Below are positions 8,561 through 15,590 of a DNA stretch of 40,288 nucleotides, in pieces. Within the stretch, counting starts at the first letter, position 1; each line of letters starts with the position of its first letter. Under the pieces are notes generated by a model. The model made no database searches, was not told the DNA's origin, and saw only the letters and a program-made list of their open reading frames with translations. Both the position numbers and the translations under genes were made by a program. This DNA is from Rhodovulum sp. (lineage in GTDB: Bacteria; Pseudomonadota; Alphaproteobacteria; Rhodobacterales; Rhodobacteraceae), in contig JACKKC010000029.1 in the NCBI GenBank assembly GCA_020637615.1, forward strand, positions 1 through 40,288, written 5' to 3'.

Positions 8561-9006
8561 GCGGCGGCGACGAGGGTTGGATCGGGGTCATCAGGGGACG
8601 GCCCGAAGTGGGGGCAAGTGCTGAACGCCGTCGGACCACGCGGCGCGAGGACATCGAGGCTTTCACCGCAATGACCGGCGACCGGAACCCGGTCCACTAT
8701 GACGAAGCGCTGGCGCGGAAGACACCGTTCGGCAAGCTCATCGTGCAGGGCGGCGTCACCACGGGCATCCTCAATGCCTGCGTGGCCGAGGATCTGCCGG
8801 GGCCCGGAACGGTCTTCCTGAACCTCACGCTGAACTTTCGCAAACCCGTCGGCGTGGGGGAGACCATCACGGGCCGGGTCGTGGTCCAGGAAGTGCGCCG
8901 GGACAAGCCGATCTGTCTGCTGAACGTGTCCGTGACGGACGGCGCCGGAGACGTGTGCGTCGAAGGGACGGCAGTGACCTACACGATGCCGCTGGAATAC
9001 GAATAG
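8557..9006 (+). CDS. MaoC-like hot-dog dehydratase/(R)-enoyl-CoA hydratase
   Basis: A 149-aa single hot-dog domain. The hydratase-2 motif is clear: AFTAMTGDRNPVHYDEALA carries the catalytic Asp and His of (R)-specific enoyl-CoA hydratases (PhaJ/MaoC), followed by GKLIVQGGVTTGIL and the LNLTLNFRKPVGVGETITG strand. It would add water to, or remove it from, a CoA- or ACP-bound acyl chain. The strong AGAGGAGG site ahead of ATG 8557 and the ATGA overlap with the preceding flavoprotein show tight coupling. The combination of flavoprotein and hydratase suggests degradation or modification of a lipid-like or isoprenoid-like acyl compound. Confidence 0.9.
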   Translation: MSGGDEGWIGVIRGRPEVGASAERRRTTRREDIEAFTAMTGDRNPVHYDEALARKTPFGKLIVQGGVTTGILNACVAEDLPGPGTVFLNLTLNFRKPVGVGETITGRVVVQEVRRDKPICLLNVSVTDGAGDVCVEGTAVTYTMPLEYE

Positions 9007-9064
9007 GGCCGGCGCCACTCGGATTCCCGGTGTCGGAAAGGCTGGATCAGGAAAGGCACGCCGG

Positions 9065-9613
9065 ATGCTCGAAATACTCCAAGCGCAGACCGAGGCCCAG
9101 ATCGAGGCGGTCCGGGCGCTCATGCGACAATACGTCGCCTGGCACTACCGGCGACATGACCGCTACAGGCACATGATCGACCGCTACTTCGATCCGGTCG
9201 CGTTCGAGATCGAGCTCCAGACCCTGCCGGGCGCCTTCGGAGGGCCGCGCGGACGGCTGTTGCTCGGCCTGACCGACGGCCAGCCGTCGGGGACGGTGGC
9301 CCTGCGGGACCTTGGCGCCGGCCGGGCCGAGATGAAACGCATGTTCGTGACGCCGGAGGCGCAGGGTCGCGGGCTGGGCCGCGCGCTGGCGGTGCGCCTG
9401 ATCGAGGAGGCGCGGGGCATCGGCTACCGCAGCCTGCGACTCGACACCGGACCCTTGCAGCGCGAGGCCCGCGACCTCTATGCCAGCCTCGGCTTCGTTC
9501 CCATCGCGCCCTACGGCGATCACGACGCGGACATGCGGGACTTCCTCAAGTTCATGGAACTCGACCTGCACGGCCTCGGAAAGGCGGATCCCGACTTGCT
9601 CCGATCCGCCTGA
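9065..9613 (+). CDS. GNAT family N-acetyltransferase
   Basis: A 182-aa acetyltransferase. Motif A is EMKRMFVTPEAQGRGLGRAL, whose QGRGLG loop binds the acetyl-CoA pyrophosphate; motif B is YASLGFVPIAPY. The N-terminal 60 residues are helical and rich in His and Arg (WHYRRHDRYRHM). The acceptor is unknown. It lies 58 bases after the MaoC gene on the same strand and may be the last gene of that operon. The ribosome site (GGAAAGG) is weak. Confidence 0.88.
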   Translation: MLEILQAQTEAQIEAVRALMRQYVAWHYRRHDRYRHMIDRYFDPVAFEIELQTLPGAFGGPRGRLLLGLTDGQPSGTVALRDLGAGRAEMKRMFVTPEAQGRGLGRALAVRLIEEARGIGYRSLRLDTGPLQREARDLYASLGFVPIAPYGDHDADMRDFLKFMELDLHGLGKADPDLLRSA

Positions 9614-9726
9614 CCGACCCCTTGAGCCAACCCGCTCGCATGTCGGCGCCATGCCGCATCCGGCCCGATCGCGCCCGCTTACGTGCGGCCATGTTCTGAA
9701 GTATGAATCGACGCGGAGACACGCCG

Positions 9727-11508
9727 ATGCGTCATACCTTCGGACCCTACATTCTGGACGAGGACGCCCGCGAGCTTTCGCTGCAGGGCACGGCAGTGGC
9801 CATGCAGCCCCGTGTGTTCGACCTCCTCGTCCACCTCGTCCGCAATGCCGGGCGCGTCGTGCCGAAGGACGAGCTGATGGATGCGCTGTGGCCGGACGTC
9901 ATCGTCACCGAGGCCTCGCTGCAGCGGCTGGTGAGCCTCGCCCGCCGGGCGCTCGAGCCCGGTGGACTCGGAACCGCGATCCGCAGTTTCGTCCGCCACG
10001 GCTACCGCTTCTCGGTGGATCAGCCGGCGCTTGCGCTCAGGGACGCAACCGATGCCGGCGGCGCCGACCTGGCGGCGGCCCTCGATTGCATCCGGCGGCG
10101 CGACTGGGACGCCGCTTGCAGGGCGTTCGAGGTGGCCGATGCCGCGGGCCCGCTCGCCGCCGCCGACATCGACACCTGGGCACTTGCGGTCGAGTGCCGC
10201 GGCCGACCGGCCGAAGCGATCCCGGTGCTGATCCGTGCCGTCACGGCGCATGTGGCCGAAGGCCAGCCGAATCTTGCCGCCCGCGATGCGGTGACGCTTG
10301 CCAAGCTGGAACTGGAGCGCAGCGCCCCCTCGGCCGCCGCTGGCTGGATGGACCGGGCCGAGGCGCTGAAAGGCAACGCCGACGACCAGCGCACCGATGC
10401 CTATTTCCTGTGGATGAAGTCCCGCATGAGCAGTTTCTCGGGGCGTGGCGAAGAGGCGCTGCAGCTCGCCCTCGCTGCCAATCGGGCGGCGGAGGCCTGC
10501 GGCGACCAGGGGCTGATCGCGCTGACCCTGACCTATGTCGGCTTCTACAACATCGCGCTCGGCCATATCGACCGCGGCGTGAGCGACCAGAACCACGCCG
10601 CCGCGATCGCGCTGACCAGCGGGGTCGATCCGATCTTCGGCAGCACCATCTACTGCAACATCCTCTGGGCCTGCCGCACGTTCCCCGACTGGCGGCGGGC
10701 GCGGCAATGGAGCCAGGGATTCGATACCTGGTGCCAGTCGAACTACGCGGAGGTGCCGGGCACCTGCGACCTGCACCGGGCCGAAGTGCTCGGGGCGCAG
10801 CGCAGCCTCGACGACGCGCTGCAGGCCATCGACATGGCCTTGCCGAAACTCTCGGACGAGGAGTCCTGGTCGATCGGCGACGGCTTCCGCGTGCGCGGCG
10901 ACGTCAAGGCGATGATCGGGGATCTCGAGGGGGCGCGGGCCGACTACGCCGCCGCCTATTCGATGGGCTGGGATGCGGAGCCCGGCAATGCGATGCTGCT
11001 GGCGGAGGACGGCAATGTCCCCGCAGCGCTGTTGGCGCTCGACCGGGCGCTTGCAGGGACCAGCTGGTATCACCTGCAGCGCCGCGGCCATCTCCTCGCC
11101 CACAAGGCGCGGATCGCGGCGATCGGCGGGCAGGCCGAGGTCGCTCTCCAGGCATTGGCCGAACTCGACGGCGAAGCCGAACGCTCCCGGCAGCCTGCCG
11201 TCCACGCGCTGATGAACGAGACACGCTTTCACCTCGCACGCGCCGCAGGTTCGGATGCGCGGAATGCGCTGATGCTCGCCCGCGACCTCTGGAACAGCGC
11301 CGGGCTCGAATACCAGGCCGCCCGCGTGCGGCTGGAACTGGCGGGCGAATTCCTCTCCACCGGCGATGCGACGGGCGCCGCCGCCGAGATCGCCGCCGCC
11401 GACCGGATCGGCCAGCGCATCCGCTCGCGCCGCTTGATCGATCGCGCCGCCGCGCTGGCGGCTGCGCTTAGGGCGAACGAGCCGCCGGCGACCGCGGTCG
11501 GCGAATGA
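9727..11508 (+). CDS. Winged-helix (OmpR/CadC-type) regulator with TPR-like C-terminal region
   Basis: A 593-aa protein. Residues 1-98 form an OmpR/CadC-type winged helix (FGPYILDEDARELSLQG, FDLLVHLVRNAGRVVPKDEL, LWPDVIVTEASLQRLVSLAR, IRSFVRHGYRFS). The rest (about 110-590) is Ala-rich and helical, with repeated 30-40-residue units that look like tetratricopeptide repeats. No receiver domain and no transmembrane helix are visible, so it is a one-component regulator, perhaps sensing a protein or ligand on its TPR surface. I prefer ATG 9727, 8 bases after GGAG, over ATG 9703, which has no ribosome site. It precedes DUF4242 and secreted-protein genes on the same strand and may control them. Confidence 0.8.
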   Translation: MRHTFGPYILDEDARELSLQGTAVAMQPRVFDLLVHLVRNAGRVVPKDELMDALWPDVIVTEASLQRLVSLARRALEPGGLGTAIRSFVRHGYRFSVDQPALALRDATDAGGADLAAALDCIRRRDWDAACRAFEVADAAGPLAAADIDTWALAVECRGRPAEAIPVLIRAVTAHVAEGQPNLAARDAVTLAKLELERSAPSAAAGWMDRAEALKGNADDQRTDAYFLWMKSRMSSFSGRGEEALQLALAANRAAEACGDQGLIALTLTYVGFYNIALGHIDRGVSDQNHAAAIALTSGVDPIFGSTIYCNILWACRTFPDWRRARQWSQGFDTWCQSNYAEVPGTCDLHRAEVLGAQRSLDDALQAIDMALPKLSDEESWSIGDGFRVRGDVKAMIGDLEGARADYAAAYSMGWDAEPGNAMLLAEDGNVPAALLALDRALAGTSWYHLQRRGHLLAHKARIAAIGGQAEVALQALAELDGEAERSRQPAVHALMNETRFHLARAAGSDARNALMLARDLWNSAGLEYQAARVRLELAGEFLSTGDATGAAAEIAAADRIGQRIRSRRLIDRAAALAAALRANEPPATAVGE

Positions 11509-11635
11509 TCGGAGAAGGATAAGGCCCGCCTAAGGACCCTCAGCACCCCCATCGGCTACCTCAGATACGTCACGCACGATGTGTGGCGCGTTCATCCGGG
11601 CCGGCCCCGGCCGCCCTTCAAGAGGAAAGTCGAAC

Positions 11636-11935
11636 ATGCAACTCTACGTCATTCGCCGTCCGAGCGCCTGGGCCAATCTGGCCGAACTCGAAACCGCCGG
11701 CGCCAAGTCCGCCCGCGTCGGCAACGAGGAAATGCCGGACCAGGTGCGCTGGATCCGCAGCTACGTGGTCAACGAGGCCGACGGTCGGATCGGCACCTTC
11801 TGCATCTACGAGGCCAAGGACGGCGCCGCGATCCGCGAGCACGCCCGTCGCGTGGGCATGCCCGGCGAGGAGTTCTATCCGGTCGCGACCACCGTCATCG
11901 TCCGTCCCGACCCCGTCGAACTGGCGATGGCCTGA
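11636..11935 (+). CDS. DUF4242 family protein
   Basis: A 99-aa protein matching the DUF4242 pattern: MQLYVIRRPSAWANLAELE, VRWIRSYVVNEADGRIGTFC, YEAKDGAAIREHARRVGMP, then EFYPVATTVIV. The family folds as a small ferredoxin-like dimer; a relative has been described as nickel-binding, but a role here is not established. ATG 11636 has AAGAGGAAA ahead of it; an earlier in-frame ATG (11579) lacks both a site and family similarity. It is followed by a perfect GC hairpin (11944-11965). Confidence 0.82.
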   Translation: MQLYVIRRPSAWANLAELETAGAKSARVGNEEMPDQVRWIRSYVVNEADGRIGTFCIYEAKDGAAIREHARRVGMPGEEFYPVATTVIVRPDPVELAMA

Positions 11936-11943
11936 CACGTTCC

Positions 11944-11965
11944 GCGCCGGCCCCTCGGCCGGCGC
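11944..11965 (+). terminator. GC-rich hairpin between DUF4242 and secreted-protein genes
   Basis: GCGCCGGCC (11944-11952) pairs perfectly with GGCCGGCGC (11957-11965) around a CCTC loop. No T-run follows, so it may terminate weakly or protect the 3' end of the upstream message. Confidence 0.45.
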
Positions 11966-11990
11966 CCACCCTCATCCCAAGGATACCCAG

Positions 11991-12518
11991 ATGAAACGGA
12001 TCATCGCATCTGTCGCGGCGGCCGCGCTGGCCACCTCGGCCGCGGCCCATGACAATGCACAATCAGTGGCGCAGGATCTGCGCCTTTCGCCCCAGGACGC
12101 CGCCGCCTCGCGGGCGGCGGCCGAAGGATACTACCTGCTCGATGACGCCCTGGCCGCAGGCTACGAGCAGCTTTTCGACTGCACCGATGCCGGGGCAGAT
12201 GGAGCAATGGGCCAGCACTACATCAACATGGCCTATGCGACCGACGGAAAGCTCGATGTCTCTCAGCCCGACGTGCTGATGTACGAACCCCAGGCGGACG
12301 GTTCGATGCATCTGGTCGCGCTGGAATACGTCGTCTTCCAGGCCCAGTGGACCGGTGACGGGGCGCCGACCTTCCTCGGCCATGAGATGCAGCTCAAGCA
12401 CAAGGTCGGCACGCACGATGTCGACCCGTTCTACGAGCTGCATGTCTGGCACTGGCGCGACAACCCGTCGGGCATGGTCGCCGACTACAACCCGGCCGTG
12501 AGTTGCGCCGGTTCATGA
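11991..12518 (+). CDS. Secreted protein of unknown function
   Basis: A 175-aa protein with a clear Sec signal peptide (MKRIIASVAAAALATSAAAH, likely cleavage after the AAA run). The mature part contains LSPQDAAASRAAAEGYYLLD, a CTDAG site, MGQHYINMAYATDGKLD, LMYEPQADGSMHLVALEYVV and a Trp/His-rich end ELHVWHWRDNPSG. The layout (GxHYxN, LxYxxxxxGxxxLVxxEY, YxLHVWxWxxNPxGxF) resembles a family of uncharacterised exported proteins I have seen in other bacteria; I know of no assigned function. The conserved His residues could bind a metal, but that is inference. It is probably cotranscribed with DUF4242. Confidence 0.8.
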   Translation: MKRIIASVAAAALATSAAAHDNAQSVAQDLRLSPQDAAASRAAAEGYYLLDDALAAGYEQLFDCTDAGADGAMGQHYINMAYATDGKLDVSQPDVLMYEPQADGSMHLVALEYVVFQAQWTGDGAPTFLGHEMQLKHKVGTHDVDPFYELHVWHWRDNPSGMVADYNPAVSCAGS

Positions 12519-12533
12519 GCGCCTCGGGACAGG

Positions 12534-12558
12534 CCGGCCCCGCCCCGCGTGGGGCCGG
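12534..12558 (+). terminator. GC hairpin after the secreted-protein gene
   Basis: CCGGCCCC (12534-12541) and GGGGCCGG (12551-12558) form a perfect 8-base stem with a 9-base loop, 16 bases past the stop codon. There is only a weak T content after it, so it is a candidate terminator rather than a classical one. Confidence 0.45.
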
Positions 12559-12720
12559 TCGTTCCCTGCCGGGAGGCAATTTCGGACCCGCCCCTCCGCC
12601 GCGTCTCGGCGGAATTGCATGCGGCCGGCTTCCCTTCGCCAAGAACCGGCCCAGGCGGCTCCGGTCGAAGCCGGACGGAGGACGGTTTGCGGACCGGCCC
12701 GACAACCCATGGAGACAATG

Positions 12721-12939
12721 ATGACGACAACAACAGAAACTCGGTCCGGCCCAAATCTCGCCCCGGCCTTCCTCGACTGGTGGAAGGCACGCCGAGCCGA
12801 ATACAAGCGGCGGCGGCTTCTCCGCCGGACCCGCATCGATCTGAGCCAGCTCGACGATGTGATCCTGCGCGATATCGGCCTGACGCGCGGTGACGTCCGC
12901 GGGTTCGACCCCGCAGAGCATCACTGGCGATGGGGCTGA
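12721..12939 (+). CDS. DUF1127 (YjiS-like) small protein
   Basis: A 72-aa protein whose C-terminal half, RRLLRRTRIDLSQLDDVILRD followed by IGLTRGDVRG, is the DUF1127 signature common in alphaproteobacteria. Small Arg-rich DUF1127 proteins in some species affect phosphate, carbon or RNA metabolism; the role here is unknown. Three in-frame ATGs occur at 12709, 12718 and 12721; GGAG at 12711-12714 fits 12721 best. It ends 50 bases before the cysteine-synthase fusion and may be cotranscribed. Confidence 0.82.
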   Translation: MTTTTETRSGPNLAPAFLDWWKARRAEYKRRRLLRRTRIDLSQLDDVILRDIGLTRGDVRGFDPAEHHWRWG

Positions 12940-12989
12940 CCCGCGAGCGGCCTCCAGCGTCGCTCGCCCTGAAATTCCGGAGACACTCC

Positions 12990-14483
12990 ATGCAACGACT
13001 GCACAAATCCATCCTCGAGACGATCGGCAACACGCCGATCGTCCGGCTCTCGGCCCTCGAACCGGCGGGCGTCGAACTCTACGCCAAGATCGAGGCTTTC
13101 AACCCCCTTGGCTCGGTCAAGGACCGGCTGGCGCTCGGCGTCATCGAGGCCGCCGAGCGCGACGGAAGCCTGAAGCCCGGACAGACTGTGGTCGAGGCCA
13201 CCAGCGGCAATACCGGCATCGGGCTCGCCATGGTCTGCGCCCGCAAGGGCTATCCCCTGGTGATCGTCATGTCCGAGGCGTTTTCGGTCGAACGTCGTCG
13301 GCTGATGCGCTTCCTCGGCGCGCGGGTGGTGCTGACGCCCGCCTCGGAGAAGGGCTCGGGCATGGTCGAGAAGGCGCGCCAGCTTGCCGAGAAGCACGGC
13401 TGGTTCTGGACCCGCCAGTTCGAGAACCCGGCGAACAGCGAGGTTCACAGCCGGACCACGGCCGAGGAGATCCTGCGTGACTTCGGCGGCACCGGCCCGG
13501 ATTACTTTGTGACCGGGACCGGCACCGGCGGCACGCTGACCGGCGTCGCCCGGGTGCTGCGGGCGAAATCGCCGGGTACGAAAGTCATCGTCGCCGAGCC
13601 CGAAAACTCGCCGGTGCTGTTCAGCGGTTCCGAACAGGCCTATCACGCCGACGGCACCCCTGCGGCCAGCAACGCGCTGTTCCGGCCGCATCCGGTGCAG
13701 GGCTGGTCGCCGGACTTCCTGCCGCATATCGTCCACACCGCCCGCGAGGAGGGACTGATCGACGAGATCCAGCCCATCGGCTCGGCCGAAGCGCTGCGGC
13801 TGGCCCGGGATCTGGCACGGTACGAGGGCATCTTCTGCGGCATCTCGGCCGGCGCCACCCTGGCCGCCGCGCTGGAGGTCGCCGGTCGCGCAAGCCCGGG
13901 CAGCCGCATCCTCTTCATGGTTCCGGATACGGGCGAGCGCTATCTCTCGACGGTGCTCTTCGAGGAGATCGGGCAGGAGATGTCTGCCAAGGAGCAGGCG
14001 ATCTCGGAGTCGACGCCGCTCGGGCGTTTCGGGACGCCCTCGGCACCTGCTGCCCATACGCCGATGCCGGTCGAGGCGGTGGCCGCACGGGCCAGCAGCT
14101 TCGTGTCGGCGGCCATCGCGGACCCCGAGGTCGCGGTGACCCTGTTCGCCCTCGAATGGTGCGAGTTCTCCTGGTCCCTGCGGCGGTTCCTGCGTGACCT
14201 GGGGGTCCGGTTCCGGTCGGTCGATCTCGATTCCGTCGAGATGCAGCGATCCGGGCTGGGCGGCGACATCCGGGTGGACCTGCACCGGCGGATCGGGCAA
14301 CCGACCATCCCGCAGGTCTTCGTCGGCGGCCGGCATGTGGGCGGGGCGACGGACCTTCTGGCGCTGCATGATGCCGGCGAGCTGGTGCCGATGCTGGAGG
14401 CCGCCGGGTCGGTGGTCACCGGCGACCCCGGCGTGATCGGCCGCAGCTACCTGCCCGGCTGGCTGGCCTCCCGCCCGGCCTGA
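12990..14483 (+). CDS. cysK: Cysteine synthase A-glutaredoxin fusion protein
   Basis: A 497-aa two-domain protein. Residues 1 to about 330 are an O-acetylserine sulfhydrylase (CysK): IGNTPIVRL near the start, the PLP lysine K44 in NPLGSVKDR, the substrate loop T71-SGNTG, the phosphate loop GTGTGGTLTG near 180, and EGIFCGISAGA. It would make cysteine from O-acetylserine and sulfide. After a linker of about 45 residues, residues 380 to about 475 are a glutaredoxin: VTLFALEWCEFSW with a C391-E-F-S394 active site (monothiol in place of CPYC), TIPQVFVGG with the cis-proline, and GGATDLLALHDAGEL. ATG 12990 is 5 bases after CGGAGAC. The glutaredoxin may use glutathione to handle sulfur or protect the enzyme; this is inference. 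Confidence 0.92.
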   Translation: MQRLHKSILETIGNTPIVRLSALEPAGVELYAKIEAFNPLGSVKDRLALGVIEAAERDGSLKPGQTVVEATSGNTGIGLAMVCARKGYPLVIVMSEAFSVERRRLMRFLGARVVLTPASEKGSGMVEKARQLAEKHGWFWTRQFENPANSEVHSRTTAEEILRDFGGTGPDYFVTGTGTGGTLTGVARVLRAKSPGTKVIVAEPENSPVLFSGSEQAYHADGTPAASNALFRPHPVQGWSPDFLPHIVHTAREEGLIDEIQPIGSAEALRLARDLARYEGIFCGISAGATLAAALEVAGRASPGSRILFMVPDTGERYLSTVLFEEIGQEMSAKEQAISESTPLGRFGTPSAPAAHTPMPVEAVAARASSFVSAAIADPEVAVTLFALEWCEFSWSLRRFLRDLGVRFRSVDLDSVEMQRSGLGGDIRVDLHRRIGQPTIPQVFVGGRHVGGATDLLALHDAGELVPMLEAAGSVVTGDPGVIGRSYLPGWLASRPA

Positions 14484-14485
14484 AC

Positions 14486-14525
14486 GGCCGTCCCGGCGAC
14501 GCGGCCCGCGCGTCCCGGGGCGGCC
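14486..14525 (+). terminator. Possible hairpin after the CysK-glutaredoxin gene
   Basis: GGCCGTCCCGG (14486-14496) pairs with the end of CCCGGGGCGGCC (14514-14525) with one mismatch. No T-run follows. Confidence 0.35.
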
Positions 14526-14564
14526 AAGACCCCGCAACCTCCCCGCTCCTGCAGAAGATAACCG

Positions 14565-14764
14565 ATGATGACGGCACCACCTCGGAACGGCTTTCACCTG
14601 CTTCCCATCCATCCGGACGGAACGGTCGAGGCATTCGGGCCGCCCTGGTCTGACGACCTTGCGCCCATGATCGAGATGACCAGGGCCTTCTATGCCGAAT
14701 CCGGCTATCTGCCGCCGTGGATAGCCTACCTGGCCACACAGGACGGCGAGGCGGTCGGCGGCGG
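14565..14764 (+). pseudogene. GNAT acetyltransferase gene, truncated by IS66
   Basis: The first 66 codons (MIEMTRAFYAESGYLPPWIA, then YLATQDGEAVGG) match the N-terminal part of a GNAT acetyltransferase, including the strand just before motif A. Similarity stops at about 14764, where the reading frame runs into IS66 tnpA sequence. The acetyl-CoA loop is absent, so no enzyme can be made. A second GNAT gene at 9065 is intact and is not closely similar. Confidence 0.7.
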
Positions 14765-14949
14765 CGCCGAGGGCGAGGCGCCGGCCGAAGGCGGTCGAGG
14801 TGACGCTGGTCGGCGGCCGTCGGCTGCGGATCGATCCCGACATCGACCCCGATACTTTGTGCCGGCTGGTGCAGGCGCTGGAGCGGGCATGATCGGGCCG
14901 GGGACCGGCGTCAGGGTCTACCTCGCCTGCGGCGCCACCGACATGCGCA
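14765..14949 (+). mobile_element. IS66 fragment: end of tnpA and start of tnpB
   Basis: In one frame the sequence RRPKAVEVTLVGGRRLRIDP, followed by DIDPDTLCRLVQALERA and a stop at 14892, is the C-terminal part of IS66 TnpA. Overlapping it by ATGA, ATG 14889 opens IS66 TnpB (MIGPGTGVRVYLACGATDMR), which runs about 20 codons before it is cut at 14950. No IS66 terminal repeat is visible on the left. The fragment has the same orientation as the tnpC at 19696 and could be the other part of the same element. Confidence 0.75.
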
Positions 14950-15103
14950 ATTATGCCGGGCGCATGATCATGCGGAGCCATCAAGAGGCAGACGGTTTGC
15001 GGTATTCTATTCAGCATCTTATGCGGCCGGAGCCATCGTTTTCCGCTACATAATTTAAACCCTCCCCCGGGGCGCGCTTGTGCGCCCGATGGGGAGACTG
15101 ACG
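14950..15103 (+). repeat. Probable terminal region of a tyrosine-recombinase element
   Basis: Similarity to IS66 tnpB stops at ATTATGC (14950). The next 105 bases hold a perfect palindrome CGCATGATCATGCG (14961-14974), the repeated motif ATGCGG-GAGCCATC (14970-14982 and again at 15021-15037, the latter with CC inserted) and ACATAAT (15048-15054), an inverted partner of ATTATG. A G-rich hairpin region and GGGGAGA ribosome site (15089-15095) then lead to the recombinase start. The layout fits an element end carrying recombinase-binding sites; I infer this from position. Confidence 0.45.
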
Positions 15104-15383
15104 ATGACCAATTTCGAGGAGCCGAGGCCGGGCCGGCCGCTGAGCATGGACGCCGGCGAACTCGCCGAGCCGATCGCCGCCTACGCTGCTCATCTGGCCA
15201 GTTTCGGCTACGCCGCGCTGACGATCAAGGGATGCACAGACTCGGCCCGCCATCTCGCGGCCTGGCTCGCGCTCTCGGGGCTCACTGTCTCGGCGCTTGA
15301 CGAGCATGCGCTCGAGGGCTTCGCGCGGCACCGCCGCCGGTGCGGGGGCAATCGAGCATCGGATCGGCTCTCGGCCAAATACG
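15104..15383 (+). pseudogene. Tyrosine recombinase (site-specific integrase), N-terminal fragment
   Basis: From ATG 15104 about 93 codons encode the SAM-like core-binding domain of an integrase (LAEPIAAYAAHLASFGYAAL, CTDSARHLAAWLALSGL, FARHRRRCGG). The frame then crosses into the IS21 end at 15384 and stops at 15460. The catalytic domain with R..HxxR..Y is absent. Recombinases of this kind often occur in groups of two or three in alphaproteobacterial elements; only this one piece is left. Confidence 0.65.
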
Positions 15384-15590
15384 TGTCAACCAGCACTGAA
15401 ACGGGACCCCCTATCGGCGTTGAAAAGGGACCCTTCGCGATGGCTGGGAAATGCGCCTGACGCGCCGGAGCTTGTCGGTGGTGCAGGCGTGTCAGGCGCG
15501 TTTGGGGCGGTGAGGGTTGGTTCAGGCGCGGTTCTTGAAGCGCCAGCTTTCGTTGCCGGTCTCGACGATGTCGCAGTGGTGGGTAAGCCC
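15384..15590 (-). mobile_element. IS21-family end with istB tail
   Basis: The right-hand minus-strand frame ends with LTHHCDIVETGNESWRFKNR and a stop at 15522, the typical C-terminus of the IS21 helper ATPase IstB. Outside it the sequence reaches TGTCAACCAGCACTGAAACG (15384), followed by two GGGACCC repeats (15403-15409 and 15427-15433), the usual terminal pattern of IS21 elements. The IS is therefore represented only by one end of about 200 bases, fused to the integrase relic near 15590. A perfect inverted repeat GCGCCTGAC/GTCAGGCGC (15453-15461, 15491-15499) lies inside it. Confidence 0.65.

Noticed and set aside
11579..11635. Upstream ATG start for the DUF4242 gene
   Set aside because: The family similarity and the AAGAGGAAA site both place the start at 11636.
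12921..15017. Very long minus-strand open frame (about 700 codons) opposite the CysK gene
   Set aside because: It has no domain and lies fully antisense to a clear gene; at this GC content such shadows are expected. The same holds for frames opposite 5615-7825, 9679-11232, 31564-33531 and 36944-38998.
15453..15499. Perfect 9-base inverted repeat GCGCCTGAC/GTCAGGCGC as an independent element
   Set aside because: It lies inside the IS21 end and is better explained as part of it.
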